A stretch of 64,000 nucleotides of DNA from JBCBTD01 sp039818825 (lineage in GTDB: Bacteria > Pseudomonadota > Alphaproteobacteria > Geminicoccales > Geminicoccaceae): assembly GCA_039818825.1 (NCBI GenBank), contig JBCBTD010000001.1, positions 152,590-216,589 of the forward strand, given 5' to 3'. Under the pieces are notes generated by a model. It saw only the letters and a list, made by a program, of their open reading frames with translations, ran no database searches and had not been told where the DNA came from. Position numbers and translations under genes: made by a program. The first letter of the stretch is position 1. Each line of letters opens with the position of its first letter. This document shows, one piece after another, positions 18,055 to 26,108 of the stretch.

Positions 18055-18344
18055 GCCCGAGGCGAACACCTCAACCCGATCTGATCGGTCGCGCGGCCCT
18101 CGACCCGCCGACGACGGCTCTGGAGGGAGACGAGCTACTCGCCGTCGTACGCGCCACACTCGCGACGGCCTCGGGGCGGGCACTGCTGGACCACCTCGCT
18201 CGCCGTTTCGTCGACCGCAGTCTGTCGCCGTCCGCAAGCGATGCCGAACTCAGGCATTTGGATGGTCAACGCAGCGTCGTGCTGCTCCTTCGCCACCTCG
18301 TCGCGACGGCACGTCGCGCGCCCACCGGAGAACCCGCATCATGA
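18051..18344 (+). CDS. Bbp19-like small phage protein
   Basis: This is a 97-residue protein located, as in Bordetella phage BPP-1-type podophages, directly after the portal gene. The pattern ATASGRALLDHLARRFVD followed by LRHLDGQRSVVLLLRHLV resembles the Bbp19 family, in which a short helical core ends with a conserved G-Q-R-S/x-V-V motif. Its function in the family is not known to me. ATGA overlaps on both sides link it by translational coupling to portal and scaffold genes. Confidence 0.7.
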   Translation: MSPRRTPQPDLIGRAALDPPTTALEGDELLAVVRATLATASGRALLDHLARRFVDRSLSPSASDAELRHLDGQRSVVLLLRHLVATARRAPTGEPAS

Positions 18345-19150
18345 TGGACCCGACCCTGGCTGCTGCGGACGAACCGCTCGACGTGCTCGACACCGCTGCT
18401 CCGTCCACGGCCGACGACGTGTCGACGGTAGTCGAGGCGGAAGCGTCGGCGCCGGCCGATCCAGAATTGTCGGGCCGCCCGGACTCGATACCGGAGAAGT
18501 TCTGGGACCAGGAAGCCGCCGAGGTTCGGACCGACGCCCTGCTGAAGTCGTACCTGGAACTCGAGCGCCGGATGAGCCGCATGCTGCCCTCGCCCGAGGA
18601 CGCGACCCCTGAGGAGGTGGCGCGGCTGCAGCGTGCCCTCGGCGTCCCCGAGGCGGCCGATGACTATGCCATCGAAACGACCACTGAGGTGCTCACCGCC
18701 GATCCCGAGGTCAACCAGCAACTGCACGCTGCCGGATTCACGCAGGCCCAGGCGCAGCTGGTCTACAAGCTTGCCGAAGACTATCTGCTACCGGCCGTTT
18801 CCGAGGCCTATGGCGAGGTGTTCGTCGAACAAGAGCTGCACAAGCTCGAAAGTGCGTTCGGCGGCGCTGAGACCTGGCAGGCCACAGCCGCCCAGCTGCG
18901 GACATGGGGTAAAGCCAACTTGGATACCGACGTCTACGCGACGCTGAGTGCCAGCGCGGACGGCGTGATGGCCATGAACGCGATGATGCAAGCCCGCGAG
19001 CCGGTCGTCGTCCAGGCCGACGATCGGCCGACGATCGGCGACGAGCAGAGCCTCAGGCGAATGATGCAGGACCCGCGCTACTGGCGCGAGCGTGATCCGG
19101 CCTTCGTCGCCGAGGTCACCCGCGGCTTCGAGCGGTTGTTCCGCGACTGA
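18341..19150 (+). CDS. Capsid assembly scaffolding protein
   Basis: This 269-residue acidic protein matches the podovirus scaffold family (T7 gp9-like by position and layout). A low-complexity acidic and alanine-rich N terminus (residues 1-45) is followed by RPDSIPEKFWDQEAAEVRTD, the usual scaffold start, then KSYLELERRM and long helices. The C terminus contains RRMMQDPRYWRERDPAFVAEV, typical of capsid-binding helix-turn-helix tails. Scaffolds guide capsid shell assembly and leave before packaging. Start ATG 18341 overlaps the preceding stop. A 123 bp gap to the capsid gene follows. Confidence 0.85.
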   Translation: MMDPTLAAADEPLDVLDTAAPSTADDVSTVVEAEASAPADPELSGRPDSIPEKFWDQEAAEVRTDALLKSYLELERRMSRMLPSPEDATPEEVARLQRALGVPEAADDYAIETTTEVLTADPEVNQQLHAAGFTQAQAQLVYKLAEDYLLPAVSEAYGEVFVEQELHKLESAFGGAETWQATAAQLRTWGKANLDTDVYATLSASADGVMAMNAMMQAREPVVVQADDRPTIGDEQSLRRMMQDPRYWRERDPAFVAEVTRGFERLFRD

Positions 19151-19273
19151 CAGTTCGGGCGGCGACAACCCGGTTCGCTGCTGCGGCCGCCGCCTTCTCC
19201 ACGCTCGTTCCGGCCCTTGGCGGACAACCGGCGACGGGCGCCGAAACCCAACCTCTGAGAACGGATCTCGACC

Positions 19274-20098
19274 ATGTCCCTGTCCATCGACACGGCCTTC
19301 GTCAAGCAGTTCGAAGGCGAAGTGCACGACGCTTTCCAGCGCCAGGGCAGCAAGCTGCGCAACACCGTTCGCGTCCGCAACGGCGTTCGCGGCAGCAGCT
19401 GCGTCTTCCAGCGCATCGGCAAGGGCGTTGCTTCCACCAAGCCGCGGCACGAACGCGTGCCGCAGATGAACGCCGACCACATGGCCATCGAAGTGTCCCT
19501 CAACGACTACTACGCGGGCGACTACATCGACAAGCTCGACGAGCTCAAGGTCAGCATCGACGAGCGCCAGGCGTTGGCCCGCGCGGGTGCGTACGCCCTC
19601 GGCCGGCAGACCGACAATCTCATCATCGACGCGCTCGACCAAACCACCACCGTGGTCGGCGATCCGACCAAGCCGCTGACCAAGGCGAAGGTTCTGTTGG
19701 CGCTGGAAGCGCTCGGCGCCGAGGACGTGCCGGACGACGGCGAACGCTACGCGGTCGTCGGCTGGAAGCAGTGGGCCAACCTCCTGGACCTCCCGGAGTT
19801 CGCTTCGGCCGAGTATGTCGGCGACACCAACCTGCCGTGGCAGGGCACCCAGGCGAAGTCTTGGCTCGGTACGATGTGGATCGCGCACTCCGGTTTGCCG
19901 CTGGATGCCGCCACGAACCAGCGCGGCTGCTTCTGGTTCCACAAGAGCGCCGTGGGCCACGCCATCGGCCAGGACGTCACCACCGACATCAGCTGGGTCG
20001 GCGAGCGCGCTGCGCACTTCGTCGCCAACTGGATGTCGCAGGGCGCGGGTCTCATCGACCCGGTCGGTTGCGTCAAGTTCGCCTGCAACGAAGCCTGA
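19274..20098 (+). CDS. Phage major capsid protein (podovirus type)
   Basis: This is a 274-residue protein in the capsid slot between scaffold and tail-tube genes. It starts MSLSIDTAFVKQFEGEVHDAFQ and contains VRVRNGVRGSSCVFQRIGKG, MAIEVSLNDYYAGDYIDKLD and DERQALARAGAYALGRQTD, a pattern typical of T7-like/Bbp17 capsid proteins. The 123 bp leader after the scaffold gene suggests a separate, stronger translation start or promoter, as is usual for a capsid gene. The reading is intact with no frameshift. Confidence 0.88.
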   Translation: MSLSIDTAFVKQFEGEVHDAFQRQGSKLRNTVRVRNGVRGSSCVFQRIGKGVASTKPRHERVPQMNADHMAIEVSLNDYYAGDYIDKLDELKVSIDERQALARAGAYALGRQTDNLIIDALDQTTTVVGDPTKPLTKAKVLLALEALGAEDVPDDGERYAVVGWKQWANLLDLPEFASAEYVGDTNLPWQGTQAKSWLGTMWIAHSGLPLDAATNQRGCFWFHKSAVGHAIGQDVTTDISWVGERAAHFVANWMSQGAGLIDPVGCVKFACNEA

Positions 20099-20103
20099 GT
20101 GCC

Positions 20104-20373
20104 GTGGCTTACGACCCGATCGGTCTCAGTGCTCTGTCCTACGCCAACGGCTTCACGCTCTGGCACTACCGGAGCACGGATCATTCCGACGAGGTCGACG
20201 GCGGTGGCTACTTCGACGCCGCTGCCAGGCTGCTTCGAGCCGGCGACTTCCTGCTCCTGAACGTCGGGAACCAGGACGAGCCGCTCAACGCCATCCGCGT
20301 CGTCATCACCAACGACGGTGCCCGCGTCACCGTCGCCGCACCCGGCGACGCTGGCCGCGATTGGCGGATTTGA
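20104..20373 (+). CDS. Small conserved phage-module protein after capsid gene
   Basis: This is an 89-residue protein with GTG start at 20104, six bases after the capsid stop. It contains SYANGFTLWHYRSTD, then a glycine-linked GGGYFDAAARLLRAGDFLLLN and a beta-rich C terminus. This layout (NGFTLWHY, GYF, GD) recurs in small proteins beside podovirus capsid genes and may be a capsid decoration or cement-type protein, but that is inference. A perfect 14-bp hairpin starts four bases after its stop codon. Confidence 0.7.
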   Translation: MAYDPIGLSALSYANGFTLWHYRSTDHSDEVDGGGYFDAAARLLRAGDFLLLNVGNQDEPLNAIRVVITNDGARVTVAAPGDAGRDWRI

Positions 20374-20376
20374 TCC

Positions 20377-20407
20377 GGACCGTCGGTGACCCCGTCACCG
20401 ACGGTCC
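20377..20407 (+). terminator. Perfect 14-bp hairpin after the capsid block
   Basis: The arms GGACCGTCGGTGAC (20377-20390) and GTCACCGACGGTCC (20394-20407) are exact inverted complements with a three-base CCC loop. It lies between the small post-capsid gene and the tail-tube A gene. A pyrimidine run without a clear T tract follows, so it could be a partial terminator, an RNA-processing site or a stabilising 3' structure that raises capsid transcript relative to downstream genes. Confidence 0.6.
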
Positions 20408-20433
20408 CCTTCCCTCCTGGAGGCCCGACCGAG

Positions 20434-21009
20434 ATGCCCAGCCCCACCACCGACTTGGAGCTCTGCAACGCGGCTCTCGTGAAACTCGGCGCCGCGCCGA
20501 TAACGGCCTTCACGACGGCCGATGCGGTGGCAGGGATCAGTCAGGTACTCTATCCGCTTACCGTCGACGCCGTGTTGACCGCGCATCCCTGGTCGTTCTC
20601 GCTCCGCCGGGTCGCGCTGACCCCGGCGGCAGGCAGGCCGCCGGCCGATCATCGCCATCGGTTCATCCTGCCCGACGACTTCATCCGCACGATCGATGTC
20701 GCTGACGGTAGCAAGCGCACCCCGGACTATCGGTTGGTCGGCAGTGAGTTGCAGACCAACGCCGAGCAGATCGTCCTGACCTATCAGTTCAACGCCGGCG
20801 TCGCCGCTTTCCCCGCCTTCTTCCGCGCCGCGCTGGTCGCACGACTGGCCGCCGAGCTCTGCTTGCCGTTGACCGAGAGCAGTAGCCGTGCGGAGGCGCT
20901 GGATCGGATGGCCGAGCGAGAACTGGCCCGCGCCTGGGCCGTCGACCGCGCGCAAGAGACGCCTGTCGTCGTCAACGACGACAGCCTGACCACGGCGCGC
21001 TTTCGATGA
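20434..21009 (+). CDS. Tail tubular protein A-like
   Basis: This is a 191-residue protein of the T7 gp11-like family forming the adaptor ring between portal and nozzle. The diagnostic pattern LELCNAALVKLGAAPI, then QVLYPLTVDAVLTAHPWSFS, RHRFILPDDFIRTI and a C-terminal helix rich in arginine and alanine is intact. ATG 20434 has CTGGAGG about 10 bases upstream. The stop overlaps the tail-tube B start as ATGA. Confidence 0.88.
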   Translation: MPSPTTDLELCNAALVKLGAAPITAFTTADAVAGISQVLYPLTVDAVLTAHPWSFSLRRVALTPAAGRPPADHRHRFILPDDFIRTIDVADGSKRTPDYRLVGSELQTNAEQIVLTYQFNAGVAAFPAFFRAALVARLAAELCLPLTESSSRAEALDRMAERELARAWAVDRAQETPVVVNDDSLTTARFR

Positions 21010-22907
21010 CGACGTTGCGCGCAACCCAAACCAGCTTCGTCGCCGGCGAGCTCGATCCACGCTTGATCGGCCGAACCGATCTCGGCGCCTACGGCCATGG
21101 TGCAGCCAAGCTCACCAACGTGCTGGTGACCGTCGGCGGCAGCTTGCGCCGCCGCCCGGGCCTGGCCCACGTCACTGCTGCGCCCGGTCCCGGGCGGCTG
21201 GTCCTCACCGGCCTCGCCAGCGGTGCGCAACGGTTGTTCCTGCTGACCGATCGACGCGCTCTCGTCTACGACGACGAGGTGTTGATCGCCGACGTGCCGG
21301 CGCCCTGGACCGGCCAGCACCTCCCGGACCTCAATGCGACCGCCTATCACGGCAATCTGTTCGTCTGTCATCCCGCTTTGCCACCGCAGCAGGTCGTGCA
21401 ACAGCTACATGGCTACTGGGCCGTCCTGCCGTGGCTGTTTGCCAGCGCCCCCGGTGACGACACGGACCGCGACGTGCGGCACCAGCCCTATGCCAAGTAC
21501 GCGGACGAAGACGCCACGCTGCAGGCTTTTCCCGATGCCAGTGGCAACGGTGTGTGGGTCTTCCAAAGCGACCGCCCGGTATTCGATCCGGGTCACGCAG
21601 GCACCCGGCTGAGGTTCAAGAATCTGGAGGTGGCGATCACGTCGGTCGCCGCCGACCGGACCATCGTCTTCGGCATCCCGCAACAGACCATTGCCGACGG
21701 CCACCGGACCTATCGCTGGGAAGAACAGGCGTTCAGTCCGGTGGCAGGCTATCCGGCGGCAGCGACCGTGTTCCGCGAACGACTCGTGGTCGGCGGCGTC
21801 CCACGGCAGCCGAACCGGCTGTGGATGTCGCGCGTCGGTCGGTTGTTCGACTTCGACACCGGCACCGGACTCGACGACGAAGCCATTGGGATCCGCCTCG
21901 GCGACGACCGAAGCCACGCGATCCGAAGCTTCGGCGCCGGCCGCGAGTTGGAGGTGTTCACCGCGCGCGCCGAGTGGACCGTGGACGGAGCACCGTTGTC
22001 GCCGGCATCGGTGAGCACGACGCGACAGACCGGGGTGGGGAGCTTCACGCGCCGCTACGTTCCCGTCGTCGACGTCGACGGCGCCTCGGTGTTCGTCTCG
22101 GCACCGGGCGACTCCCTGGTCGAGTACCACTTCGCTGGCACGACGCAGGCGTATCAGGCGGCGGACCTGACGCTGCGCGCGCGCCACCTGCTCCGCGAGC
22201 CGGTCGATCTCGCCTTCGACCTGCATCGCCGATTGCTGCTCGTGGCTCGCGCCGACGGTCGGATCGCGGCGGCGACGCTCGATCGCAACGCCGACGTCGT
22301 CGCCTGGAGCGAGCTGACGACCGCCGGCCATGTCCATGCCGTCGCAGCGGCAGATGGCAAGACCTACGTGCTGGTCGACCGTCTCGGCAGCGTCCGGTTG
22401 GAGCGGCTCGACGACGCGTTGTTCGTCGATGCCGGACGGACCCTGGTCGCGGCGAGCCCGACGGCCTCCTGGACAGGGCTTTCGCATCTCGAAGGCGCCA
22501 ATGCCGAGGTCGTCGCCGACGGCCTCCCCGTAGGCGCACTCACCGTCCTCGGTGGCAGCATCACGACACCGGCGCCGGCGACGCGGATCGACCTTGGCCT
22601 TGCTTACTCGCACGTCGTCGAGCCGCTGCCGGTAGTGGTCGACCAGCGCCGCAAGGCGACCCGCTTTCGCCCGATCAAGGTCGTGTTCGAGCTCAACGAG
22701 ACCCGGGCGCTCGATGTCGACGTCGGTGAAGGTTTGCTGCCGGTGCCATTGGACGGCGAACCGGCGGCGGCGTTTTCCGGACCGAAACCGGTCATGGCGC
22801 GCGGTTGGCGCCAGCGCGGCAACGGCCCGGCTTGGCGGATCGAAACCAGCCGGCCACTGCCATTCGAACTCTTGTCCGTAACCTCAGATGTGAAGGTGAC
22901 ACGCTGA
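21006..22907 (+). CDS. Tail tubular protein B-like (nozzle)
   Basis: This is a 633-residue, beta-rich protein matching the podovirus gp12/nozzle family. The N terminus TSFVAGELDPRLIGRTDLGAYGHGA and LTNVLVTVGGSLRRRPGL are family hallmarks, followed by AATVFRERLVVGG and the propeller-like region with RLWMSRVG and EVFTARAEWTVDG. It is a little shorter than T7 gp12 but complete. A short podoviral tail would be built from portal, A and B. Both ends overlap their neighbours (ATGA and TGATG). Confidence 0.9.
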   Translation: MTTLRATQTSFVAGELDPRLIGRTDLGAYGHGAAKLTNVLVTVGGSLRRRPGLAHVTAAPGPGRLVLTGLASGAQRLFLLTDRRALVYDDEVLIADVPAPWTGQHLPDLNATAYHGNLFVCHPALPPQQVVQQLHGYWAVLPWLFASAPGDDTDRDVRHQPYAKYADEDATLQAFPDASGNGVWVFQSDRPVFDPGHAGTRLRFKNLEVAITSVAADRTIVFGIPQQTIADGHRTYRWEEQAFSPVAGYPAAATVFRERLVVGGVPRQPNRLWMSRVGRLFDFDTGTGLDDEAIGIRLGDDRSHAIRSFGAGRELEVFTARAEWTVDGAPLSPASVSTTRQTGVGSFTRRYVPVVDVDGASVFVSAPGDSLVEYHFAGTTQAYQAADLTLRARHLLREPVDLAFDLHRRLLLVARADGRIAAATLDRNADVVAWSELTTAGHVHAVAAADGKTYVLVDRLGSVRLERLDDALFVDAGRTLVAASPTASWTGLSHLEGANAEVVADGLPVGALTVLGGSITTPAPATRIDLGLAYSHVVEPLPVVVDQRRKATRFRPIKVVFELNETRALDVDVGEGLLPVPLDGEPAAAFSGPKPVMARGWRQRGNGPAWRIETSRPLPFELLSVTSDVKVTR

Positions 22908-23338
22908 TGGGCGCCATGACTTCCCTTGCCAGCATTGGGTTGAACGCGGCGATGAGCCGGTCCCAGACGAAGGACGACAATCGCGCGATCCAAGAAGACG
23001 AGGCGCTGCGTGTTGCCGAGGTCCGCGCCAAGGATGTCGCCGACCGCGAGGTCCGCGCGCAGCGCCTGAAGGAGCTGCAGGCCAAGCAGAAGGCCCGATC
23101 GGCCGGCACAGGCGCCGGGACCAGCGGCGGTTCGTCGGCGGCCCTGCTCCGCGGCCTCCGCAAGAAGGCGCTGACCGAAGACGAACTCGCCGTCGAAGAG
23201 CGCGAACTGGCGATCCGTGGAATCAAGCAAAGGGCAGCGACGCAGCAGCGACGCAACTTGCTCGAGAGCGATTCGCGGCTGGTCAGCGATGGGGTCCGCG
23301 GCGCCTTCGGCCTCGGCCGATCGCTGCTCGACCTCTGA
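22907..23338 (+). CDS. Phage-module coiled-coil protein, possible internal virion protein
   Basis: This is a 143-residue protein starting at ATG 22907, overlapping the nozzle gene stop (TGATG). A short hydrophobic start (MTSLASIGLNAAMSRSQ) precedes a long charged helix (residues about 22-65) and a Gly/Ser linker (GTGAGTSGGSSAALLRG). A second helix follows, ending in GAFGLGRSLLDL. Position and coiled-coil design fit an internal core or ejection protein, but it is far shorter than T7 gp14-16, so a full DNA-ejection apparatus is not evident. Confidence 0.65.
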   Translation: MGAMTSLASIGLNAAMSRSQTKDDNRAIQEDEALRVAEVRAKDVADREVRAQRLKELQAKQKARSAGTGAGTSGGSSAALLRGLRKKALTEDELAVEERELAIRGIKQRAATQQRRNLLESDSRLVSDGVRGAFGLGRSLLDL

Positions 23339-23345
23339 TCGAGCC

Positions 23346-24839
23346 GTGTCGAGCGAGGACGCCGCCGAGATCGACCGGCGGGGCGGGCTGATCACGTTCC
23401 GGCAGTTCGTCTGGCTGTGGAACAAGGCGCAAGGCCTGTCGACGCCGGCGTTGCACCTGGAGATCGCCACCTGGCTGGAACAGGCATGGCGGACCGGGGA
23501 CGAACGCCTGCTGCTGATGGTCTTCCGCGACGCCGGCAAGTCGACGTTGGTTGGCCTGTTCTGCGGCTGGCTGCTTGCGAACGACAGCAACCTCAGGGTG
23601 CTCGTGGTCGCCGCTGAGCAAGGGCTGGCGACGAAAATGGTGCGCAACGTTCGGGGAGTCCTGGAACGCCATCCCGTGGCCAGGGCCGTCGTCAGCCCGG
23701 CATCCGGCGCCTGGGCATCCGACGCGCTCACCCTGCAGCGCGAGCGCGAGCTGCGCGATCCGTCGATGCTGGCTCGCGGCATCGGCGCAAACCTGACCGG
23801 GACGCGGGCGGACGTGGTCATCTGCGACGACGTCGAGGTGCCGAACACCGTCGACACCCCTACCAAGCGCGCCGATCTTCGGCGGCGGATGGCCGAACTG
23901 TCCTTCATTCTGGTGCCGGGCGGGCTGCAACTCTGCATCGGGACGCCGCACAGCCACGAGACGATCTACGCCGACGAAGCCCAGGTCAAAGCCGACGAAC
24001 GGCCGTTTCTCGCCGACTACAATCGGCTCGTCCTGCCCATCGTCGACGAAGCGGGACGATCCCGCTGGCCGCAACGCTTCCCACCGAAGAAGATCCGTGC
24101 GCTGGAAAGCGAGGTCGGGCCGAGCCGCTTCAAGTCGCAGATGATGCTGCAGCCGGTCGATCTCCGGGACGTCCGCCTCGACGCTGGCCGCCTCGTCTCC
24201 TTCGCCGCAGACGTCGAGGTCGTGAGCCTCAATCGCACCCGCGAGCTCCGGCTCGACGGCCGGCGCCTCAAGACGGTTCAGTGTTGGTGGGATCCGGCCT
24301 ACGGGTCACCCAAGGGTGGCGACGGCAGCGTCGTCGCGGTCGCCTACACCGACGAGCATGGCGCATTCTGGCTGATCGACCTCGCCTACCTCAGGCACGA
24401 CCCCAGCGTCGCCACCCAAGTCGACGAGGCAACCCAGCTCTGCCGCCAAGTCGTCGCCCTGGCGCGCCGCCACGCGTGCCCGTCGATGACCCTCGAAACG
24501 AACGGCATCGGCCGCTTCCTACCCAATCTGCTGCGCAAGGCCGTCCGCGACGTCGGCGCGCGGATCGCCGTCCGTGAGCACAGCACCAGCCGCAACAAGG
24601 ACCAGCGGATCGTCGAGGCGTTCGACCCGGTGCTGGCGGCGCGGTCCCTCCACGTGCACGAACGGGTCCTGGAAACACCATTCCTCGAAGAGATGCGCAA
24701 TTTCGTGCCGGGTGCGCAGAACCGGGACGACGGTCTCGACGCGGTGGCTGCATGTATCCTAGAGCCAGGTGTCGGCGTCGGCGAATTGGCCAGGGCCGAC
24801 ACCGGCAGTTTCGTCGCCACCGCCGACTTCCGCCCCTGA
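23346..24839 (+). CDS. Terminase large subunit
   Basis: This is a 497-residue packaging ATPase and nuclease. GTG 23346 follows the previous stop by seven bases. The ATPase P-loop variant is VFRDAGKSTLVGLF and the Walker B is ADVVICDDVE. The RNase-H-like nuclease part keeps its acidic residues in WWDPAYGSPKGGDGS, MTLETNGIGRF and NRDDGLDAVAACIL. All active residues are therefore present and the protein looks functional. Its place at the end of the module matches Bbp-like podophage order in reverse of many siphophages. No small terminase is recognisable. Confidence 0.92.
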   Translation: MSSEDAAEIDRRGGLITFRQFVWLWNKAQGLSTPALHLEIATWLEQAWRTGDERLLLMVFRDAGKSTLVGLFCGWLLANDSNLRVLVVAAEQGLATKMVRNVRGVLERHPVARAVVSPASGAWASDALTLQRERELRDPSMLARGIGANLTGTRADVVICDDVEVPNTVDTPTKRADLRRRMAELSFILVPGGLQLCIGTPHSHETIYADEAQVKADERPFLADYNRLVLPIVDEAGRSRWPQRFPPKKIRALESEVGPSRFKSQMMLQPVDLRDVRLDAGRLVSFAADVEVVSLNRTRELRLDGRRLKTVQCWWDPAYGSPKGGDGSVVAVAYTDEHGAFWLIDLAYLRHDPSVATQVDEATQLCRQVVALARRHACPSMTLETNGIGRFLPNLLRKAVRDVGARIAVREHSTSRNKDQRIVEAFDPVLAARSLHVHERVLETPFLEEMRNFVPGAQNRDDGLDAVAACILEPGVGVGELARADTGSFVATADFRP

Positions 24840-24886
24840 CCCATCGCCTTGAAGGCCGTCCAGCTCACCGGTAGACGGTCGGTGCG

Positions 24887-24976
24887 GGTGGGGTGGCAGA
24901 GTGGTCGATTGCAGTGGTCTTGAAAACCACCGTGGGTTCGCGCCCACCGCGGGTTCGAATCCCGCCCCCACCGCCA
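24887..24976 (+). tRNA. tRNA-Ser (UGA)
   Basis: This is a 90-base class II tRNA. Acceptor GGTGGGG (24887-24893) pairs with CCCCACC (24966-24972). Anticodon loop CTTGAAA gives UGA, a long variable arm follows (GTGGGTTCGCGCCCAC), and the T arm is GCGGG/TTCGAAT/CCCGC. Discriminator G and an encoded CCA end at 24976. It lies 47 bp after the terminase stop and directly before an AT-richer block, a classic integration-site position. Confidence 0.96.
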
Positions 24977-25098
24977 TTCGCCGCCGACTCAGCGACGCTC
25001 GACTACGCCAGTTCGATGACCGCTTCGCGGACGAAGTTGCCGTTGAGTCTTTAGCGTTGAATGTCCGCTTCTGGGTTATCGATGAATTTTAACATCGC

Positions 25099-25115
25099 GG
25101 AACCGTTTCGGTTCC
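25099..25115 (-). terminator. Candidate terminator hairpin of the LysR gene
   Basis: GGAACC and GGTTCC (25099-25104, 25110-25115) form a six-base stem with a five-base loop directly next to the LysR stop codon. On the minus strand it is followed by GCGATGTTAAAATT, a weak T-containing tail. Confidence 0.35.
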
Positions 25116-26006
25116 TTACTTTGTGCCGAGGTACTCCGCCAACAGGTCGAACACCAATCGAATTCTAAGGTTTGTCTTCAACTCTCGGTGCGCGACGAGC
25201 CAGGATTCTATCTCTATCGGTTCAAAATCGGGATAGGGATTCTCAAGTTCGGGATAGGCCGTACCGACATCGACTGGTAAAATACCAATCCCGAGCCCTT
25301 TGCGCACGAGTTCCAGTGCCATTGTCACACTTGCGGTGGAATAGTTAAAACTCGCCACGGTCAGATTGAGACCGCGCGAAGCCATTAGCCCGAGCATACG
25401 CTCTGGATATTCAGACCCCACGAATTGCAGCTTTGCAATATCTGTCGGATGTGAAGGGCGACCGACGGCATCAAGGTATTCTGACGACGCAAAAAGGTGA
25501 CCGGTTGTGTCCCTCAGGCGTTTCGCGAAAAGGCTTTCGTCCTGGGGGCGAGCGTGCCGGATCGCTATATCAGCTTCACGCCGCCGCAGGTCGCTCATCT
25601 CATTGGAGGCTATGATTTCAATCTGAAGGCTTGGCGCCGCGGCCTGAAGTTTCTTGAGTATCTCCGGTAGAAAAAACGTCGCCATTCCATTCGTGCAGGC
25701 AATAGCCACATGTCCCGTCACCGCTTCGGATTGCCCTGTGGCCGCGATGGAAATGCGATTTGCGGCCTCACCCATGCTTCGGAAATGCTCAAGCAACTGC
25801 GTCCCGGCCTCGGTCAGCAACAGCGCGCGTGAGGTCCTTTCGAACAGTGTCACGCCAAGCGCCTCTTCGAGACCGGCTACCTGTCGGCTGAGGGTGGGCT
25901 GAGTGAGCCCAAGCGCCCGCGCGGCTGCAGAAAGCGAACCTTCTTCGGCAGTGGCAAGAAACGCCCGCGCCTGGTTCCAGTCAAAAGCTGATCTCTGCCA
26001 CTCCAT
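25116..26006 (-). CDS. LysR family transcriptional regulator
   Basis: This is a 296-residue LysR-type regulator. The winged HTH is at residues about 8-65 (NQARAFLATAEEGSLSAAAR, LTQPTLSRQVAGLEEALG, LFERTSRALLLTEAG), with a periplasmic-binding-like effector domain to the end. Base composition is more AT-rich than the chromosome around it. It is divergent from the methyltransferase, DUF2306 and VOC-GNAT genes 103 bp away and probably regulates them and itself; the inducer is unknown. Confidence 0.92.
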   Translation of the reverse strand: MEWQRSAFDWNQARAFLATAEEGSLSAAARALGLTQPTLSRQVAGLEEALGVTLFERTSRALLLTEAGTQLLEHFRSMGEAANRISIAATGQSEAVTGHVAIACTNGMATFFLPEILKKLQAAAPSLQIEIIASNEMSDLRRREADIAIRHARPQDESLFAKRLRDTTGHLFASSEYLDAVGRPSHPTDIAKLQFVGSEYPERMLGLMASRGLNLTVASFNYSTASVTMALELVRKGLGIGILPVDVGTAYPELENPYPDFEPIEIESWLVAHRELKTNLRIRLVFDLLAEYLGTK

Positions 26007-26035
26007 GATTTGCGCATACCAGAACTACAAAAATA

Positions 26036-26047
26036 TGCAATTTTGTA
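26036..26047. promoter_or_regulatory. Candidate LysR operator in the divergent intergenic region
   Basis: TGCAATTTTGTA is an imperfect dyad (TGCAA / TTGTA, four of five positions symmetric) of the size of a LysR T-N11-A core. It is centred in the AT-rich gap between the LysR start (26006) and ATG 26109. The assignment rests on position and symmetry only. Confidence 0.3.
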
Positions 26048-26108
26048 ATAAGGCCGCGCTAGCTAGAAGAGCGCGAGCAAGACGTATCAATCAAGGACTT
26101 TAGCCAAA

